Assembly (NCBI GenBank): GCA_015655485.1
Contig: JAATEZ010000083.1
Coordinates: 1-13,976, forward strand
Source: Lactobacillales bacterium
GTDB taxonomy: Bacteria > Bacillota > Bacilli > Lactobacillales > Vagococcaceae
Direction: 5' to 3'
Length of the DNA stretch: 13,976 bases
The notes beneath the pieces are model-generated. The model searched no databases. It saw only the letters and a list, made by a program, of their open reading frames with translations, and was not told the origin of the DNA. Below are positions 11,990 through 13,976 of this stretch, one piece after another. Within the stretch, counting starts at the first letter, position 1; every line of letters begins with the position of its first letter. Both the position numbers and the translations under genes were made by a program.

Positions 11990-13084
11990 TCAGAATAAAT
12001 AACCCTTTTGGAAATAACTTTCTGCAAGCAGATCTACTTCTCTTTTTAATTCGGCTACCATACTTTCTTCAGGAACAGTTCTTAAGATTTTTCCTTTCTT
12101 GAAAAGCATTCCTTTTCCTTTTCCGCCGGCGATTCCAATGTCCGCTTCTCTGGCCTCTCCGGGTCCGTTGACCCCGCAGCCTAACACTGCCACTTTGATA
12201 GGCGCTTTTATCGCAGCGATATATTCTTCGATCTCATTGGCGATCGGGATCAGATCGATCTCGATCCTGCCGCAAGTCGGGCAAGAAATAAGGGTAGCCA
12301 TATTGCTGGCCAATCCGAAAGCCTTTAAAATTTCTTTTGCCACTTTGATTTCTTCTACTGGATCTGCAGATAAAGAAACTCGGCAAGTATTTCCGATCCC
12401 TTTGGAAAGAATGGCACCTAATCCGGCCGCTGACTTGATACCGCCTGAAAATTGTGTACCTGCCTCAGTGATGCCCAGATGCAGCGGATAAGAAAAAGTT
12501 TCTGCTGCTTTGGTATAAGCCTCAATGGCTAAGTTGACATCGCTGGCCTTTAAAGAAACAATGATGTCGTGAAAATCTAGTTCTTCTAGGATCTTGATAT
12601 GATCAACAGCACTGGCCACCATGGCTTCGGCAGTTGGATAGCCAAATTTTTGCAGATGTTTTTTTTCTAAGGATCCGGCATTGACACCGATACGAATAGG
12701 AATCTGTTTGGCCTTAGCTGCTGTGACCACTTTTTCAACGCGATCCTTACGTCCTATATTTCCCGGATTGATCCGGATTTTATCAACACCTTGTTCAATG
12801 GCCTGTAAGGCTAAACGATAATCAAAATGAATATCAGCAACTAGCGGGATAGTGATTTGTTTTTTTATATCTCCTAATGCTTTTGCCGCCTGTTCATCAG
12901 GAACGGCCACGCGGACAAGTTGGCAGCCAGCCTCTTCTAAACGATGGATCTGGTCGACTGTAGCAGAAACATCTGTTGTTTTGGTGGTACACATACTCTG
13001 GATAAATAACTCGTCATTTCCGCCAATGGTCAAATTCCCGACTTTTACTGGTCTAGTATTTTTACGGTGAGTGATCGTACTCAT
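11990..13084 (-). CDS. ispG: (E)-4-hydroxy-3-methylbut-2-enyl-diphosphate synthase (IspG/GcpE)
   Basis: A 364-residue 4Fe-4S enzyme of the MEP (non-mevalonate) isoprenoid pathway that converts MEcPP to HMBPP, with electrons from flavodoxin or ferredoxin in bacteria. The N-terminal TIM barrel (about 5-250) starts with the conserved substrate region RPVKVGNLTIGG and IQSMCTTKTTDV. It continues with ADIHFDYRLA, KIRINPGNIG, RIGVNAGSLEK, LGITEAG and RVSLSADP. The C-terminal domain binds the cluster through Cys268, Cys271 (ISCPTCGR), Cys303 and Glu310 (LGCGVNGPGEA), all present. Length and motifs match the short bacterial form. AAAGGAG lies close to the ATG at 13084. No other MEP gene is in the window. 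Enterococci generally make isoprenoids by the mevalonate pathway, so its presence is notable. Confidence 0.97.
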   Translation of the reverse strand: MSTITHRKNTRPVKVGNLTIGGNDELFIQSMCTTKTTDVSATVDQIHRLEEAGCQLVRVAVPDEQAAKALGDIKKQITIPLVADIHFDYRLALQAIEQGVDKIRINPGNIGRKDRVEKVVTAAKAKQIPIRIGVNAGSLEKKHLQKFGYPTAEAMVASAVDHIKILEELDFHDIIVSLKASDVNLAIEAYTKAAETFSYPLHLGITEAGTQFSGGIKSAAGLGAILSKGIGNTCRVSLSADPVEEIKVAKEILKAFGLASNMATLISCPTCGRIEIDLIPIANEIEEYIAAIKAPIKVAVLGCGVNGPGEAREADIGIAGGKGKGMLFKKGKILRTVPEESMVAELKREVDLLAESYFQKGYLF

Positions 13085-13163
13085 GCTATTCGCACTCCTT
13101 TATTCCCATCAATTTTTTCTTTTTTTAGAACATTCTTAAGCGGCGCCCTACAAAAGTTTGTAT

Positions 13164-13196
13164 GAAAAAGTGACTAGAAGCAAATGTCCCAGTCAC
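13164..13196 (-). terminator. Probable terminator of the DUF1189 gene
   Basis: On the minus strand GTGACT (13191-13196) pairs with AGTCAC (13170-13175), extended by G-U and A-U pairs to about 10 pairs with a 7-base loop, followed by TTTTT. It could also act in the ispG leader if the ispG promoter lies further upstream. Confidence 0.5.
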
Positions 13197-13275
13197 ATGT
13201 ATGTTATCATAAGAAAGCACAAAAAAGATTAAAGTTTTTTTTAAAATCAAATTGCTTTTTTAAGAAAAGTAAAAA

Positions 13276-13976
13276 TCAGCTTTCAATATTTATTTTTGGT
13301 TCGTTTTTGATTGCTTGGGTGTAGATAAAGAAAGTCAATAAAACAAGCAAAACATTTTCAATAGAACTTGGCTGAATAAGTTGTAATAAAGTGGTTATAA
13401 TAACCGGCAGAGTGGCTGAGTAGATGACGATTTTAAGATTTTCAAAAAATTTTAAATTAAGAAGTTTAAATTTACTATAAATATTTACGATCAAAGTAAC
13501 CAAAATCAAATTTAGCAAAAGATTCAGAAATACGGGATAAAGGATAACAAAGAAAAAAATAATCAAGCCGATTCCGGTTGACGGCTGGATGTTAAGGTAA
13601 CTTTTCAAAGTTTTGTCCGAAAATCCATTGAAAAACTGATTGGAATAAAGCAGCTGCATCTCGGTTGACGGCAGCACGTCATCCAAGACACTGTTTTTTG
13701 GCAAAGCAAGAACCACTCGATCTTTTAGAAAGGCGATTCCAACGACATTTCCCACTAAGTCTGCACTGATATCTGCTTTAGAACGTTTTCCATCCGGATC
13801 AAAAGTGAAAATCATTGAATCAGTTTGATAGATAAAACCGGAATTTGCTTTCTCTGTCTGAATGCGCTGATTCTTGATCGTAAAATCAGGAAGTTTTTTA
13901 ACGATTTCCTGACCATCGATTCGTAAAGTATTAAAAACATCGATCACTTGTTTTGCGGTCGGTAGAGATAATAAGA
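13276..13976 (-). CDS. DUF1189 family membrane protein, partial (5' end beyond the window)
   Basis: The visible 233 codons form the C-terminal part of a membrane protein. The frame stays open to the window edge (LLSLPTAKQVIDVFNTLRIDGQEI), so the real start lies outside; the GTG at 13947 is internal. A soluble extracytoplasmic-looking region (about the first 125 residues, with FTFDPDGKRSKADISADLVG and YSNQFFNGFSDKTLKSYL) is followed by three or four hydrophobic segments: GLIIFFFVILYPVFLNLLLNLILVTLIV, IVIYSATLPVIITTLLQLI, and VLLVLLTFFIYTQAI. This layout is that of DUF1189, sometimes labelled maltodextrin-utilisation YvdJ-like; no molecular function is established that I know of. The family call is from recollection of the pattern and is moderately sure. 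Confidence 0.7.
   Translation of the reverse strand, partial: LLSLPTAKQVIDVFNTLRIDGQEIVKKLPDFTIKNQRIQTEKANSGFIYQTDSMIFTFDPDGKRSKADISADLVGNVVGIAFLKDRVVLALPKNSVLDDVLPSTEMQLLYSNQFFNGFSDKTLKSYLNIQPSTGIGLIIFFFVILYPVFLNLLLNLILVTLIVNIYSKFKLLNLKFFENLKIVIYSATLPVIITTLLQLIQPSSIENVLLVLLTFFIYTQAIKNEPKINIES

Noticed and set aside
12099..12491. 130-codon plus-strand frame opposite ispG
   Set aside because: Antisense shadow of the conserved ispG with a low-complexity proline/isoleucine composition and no ribosome site.

Overview
The window looks like chromosomal DNA of a low-GC Gram-positive bacterium, most likely an Enterococcus or a close relative. The evidence is strong AGGAGG-type ribosome binding sites, AT-rich intergenic DNA with T-tailed hairpin terminators, a liaF-liaS-liaR envelope-stress operon with enterococcal-looking proteins, a Ktr-type RCK protein, GreA and a DUF1189 membrane protein. 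I see no rRNA, tRNA, transposase, phage gene or CRISPR array.

Left part (1-5950, plus strand): a hexuronate degradation locus. An IclR-family regulator (327-1091) has its own strong terminator. A 560-base gap follows, containing a 120-bp tandem repeat and a well-formed promoter. The operon kdgA-kdgK-kduI-kduD (1653-4992) then encodes four consecutive steps from 5-dehydro-4-deoxy-glucuronate (the product of unsaturated uronate release from pectin- or glycosaminoglycan-type polymers) to pyruvate and glyceraldehyde-3-phosphate. After a hairpin comes an unrecognised cytoplasmic protein with a discoidin (F5/8C)-like C-terminal half (5088-5891). No transporter, lyase or unsaturated glucuronyl hydrolase lies in the window, so upstream steps must be encoded elsewhere. 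A 15-bp pseudo-palindrome occurs once before the regulator and twice in the kdgA leader, and is a candidate operator.

Middle (5981-10040, minus strand): a Ktr potassium-channel RCK subunit, then liaF-liaS-liaR as a translationally overlapping operon (4- and 8-base overlaps, liaR starting at TTG) behind a near-consensus promoter with an adjacent inverted repeat, then greA. A strong terminator with a 36-bp perfect palindrome separates greA from the lia promoter.

Right part (10238-13976): a plus-strand cysteine-free HesB/YneR-like protein, then minus-strand genes for a D-2-hydroxyacid dehydrogenase, IspG of the MEP isoprenoid pathway, and a DUF1189 membrane protein whose 5' end is cut by the window edge. 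The gap at 10706-10874 holds a nested hairpin element related in sequence to the repeat region upstream of kdgA.

Most of the window is ordinary core and catabolic metabolism. The items most worth following are the dispersed and tandem repeat family, the candidate IclR operators, the lia inverted repeat, the unknown discoidin-like protein in the uronate locus, and the presence of ispG in an apparently enterococcal genome.
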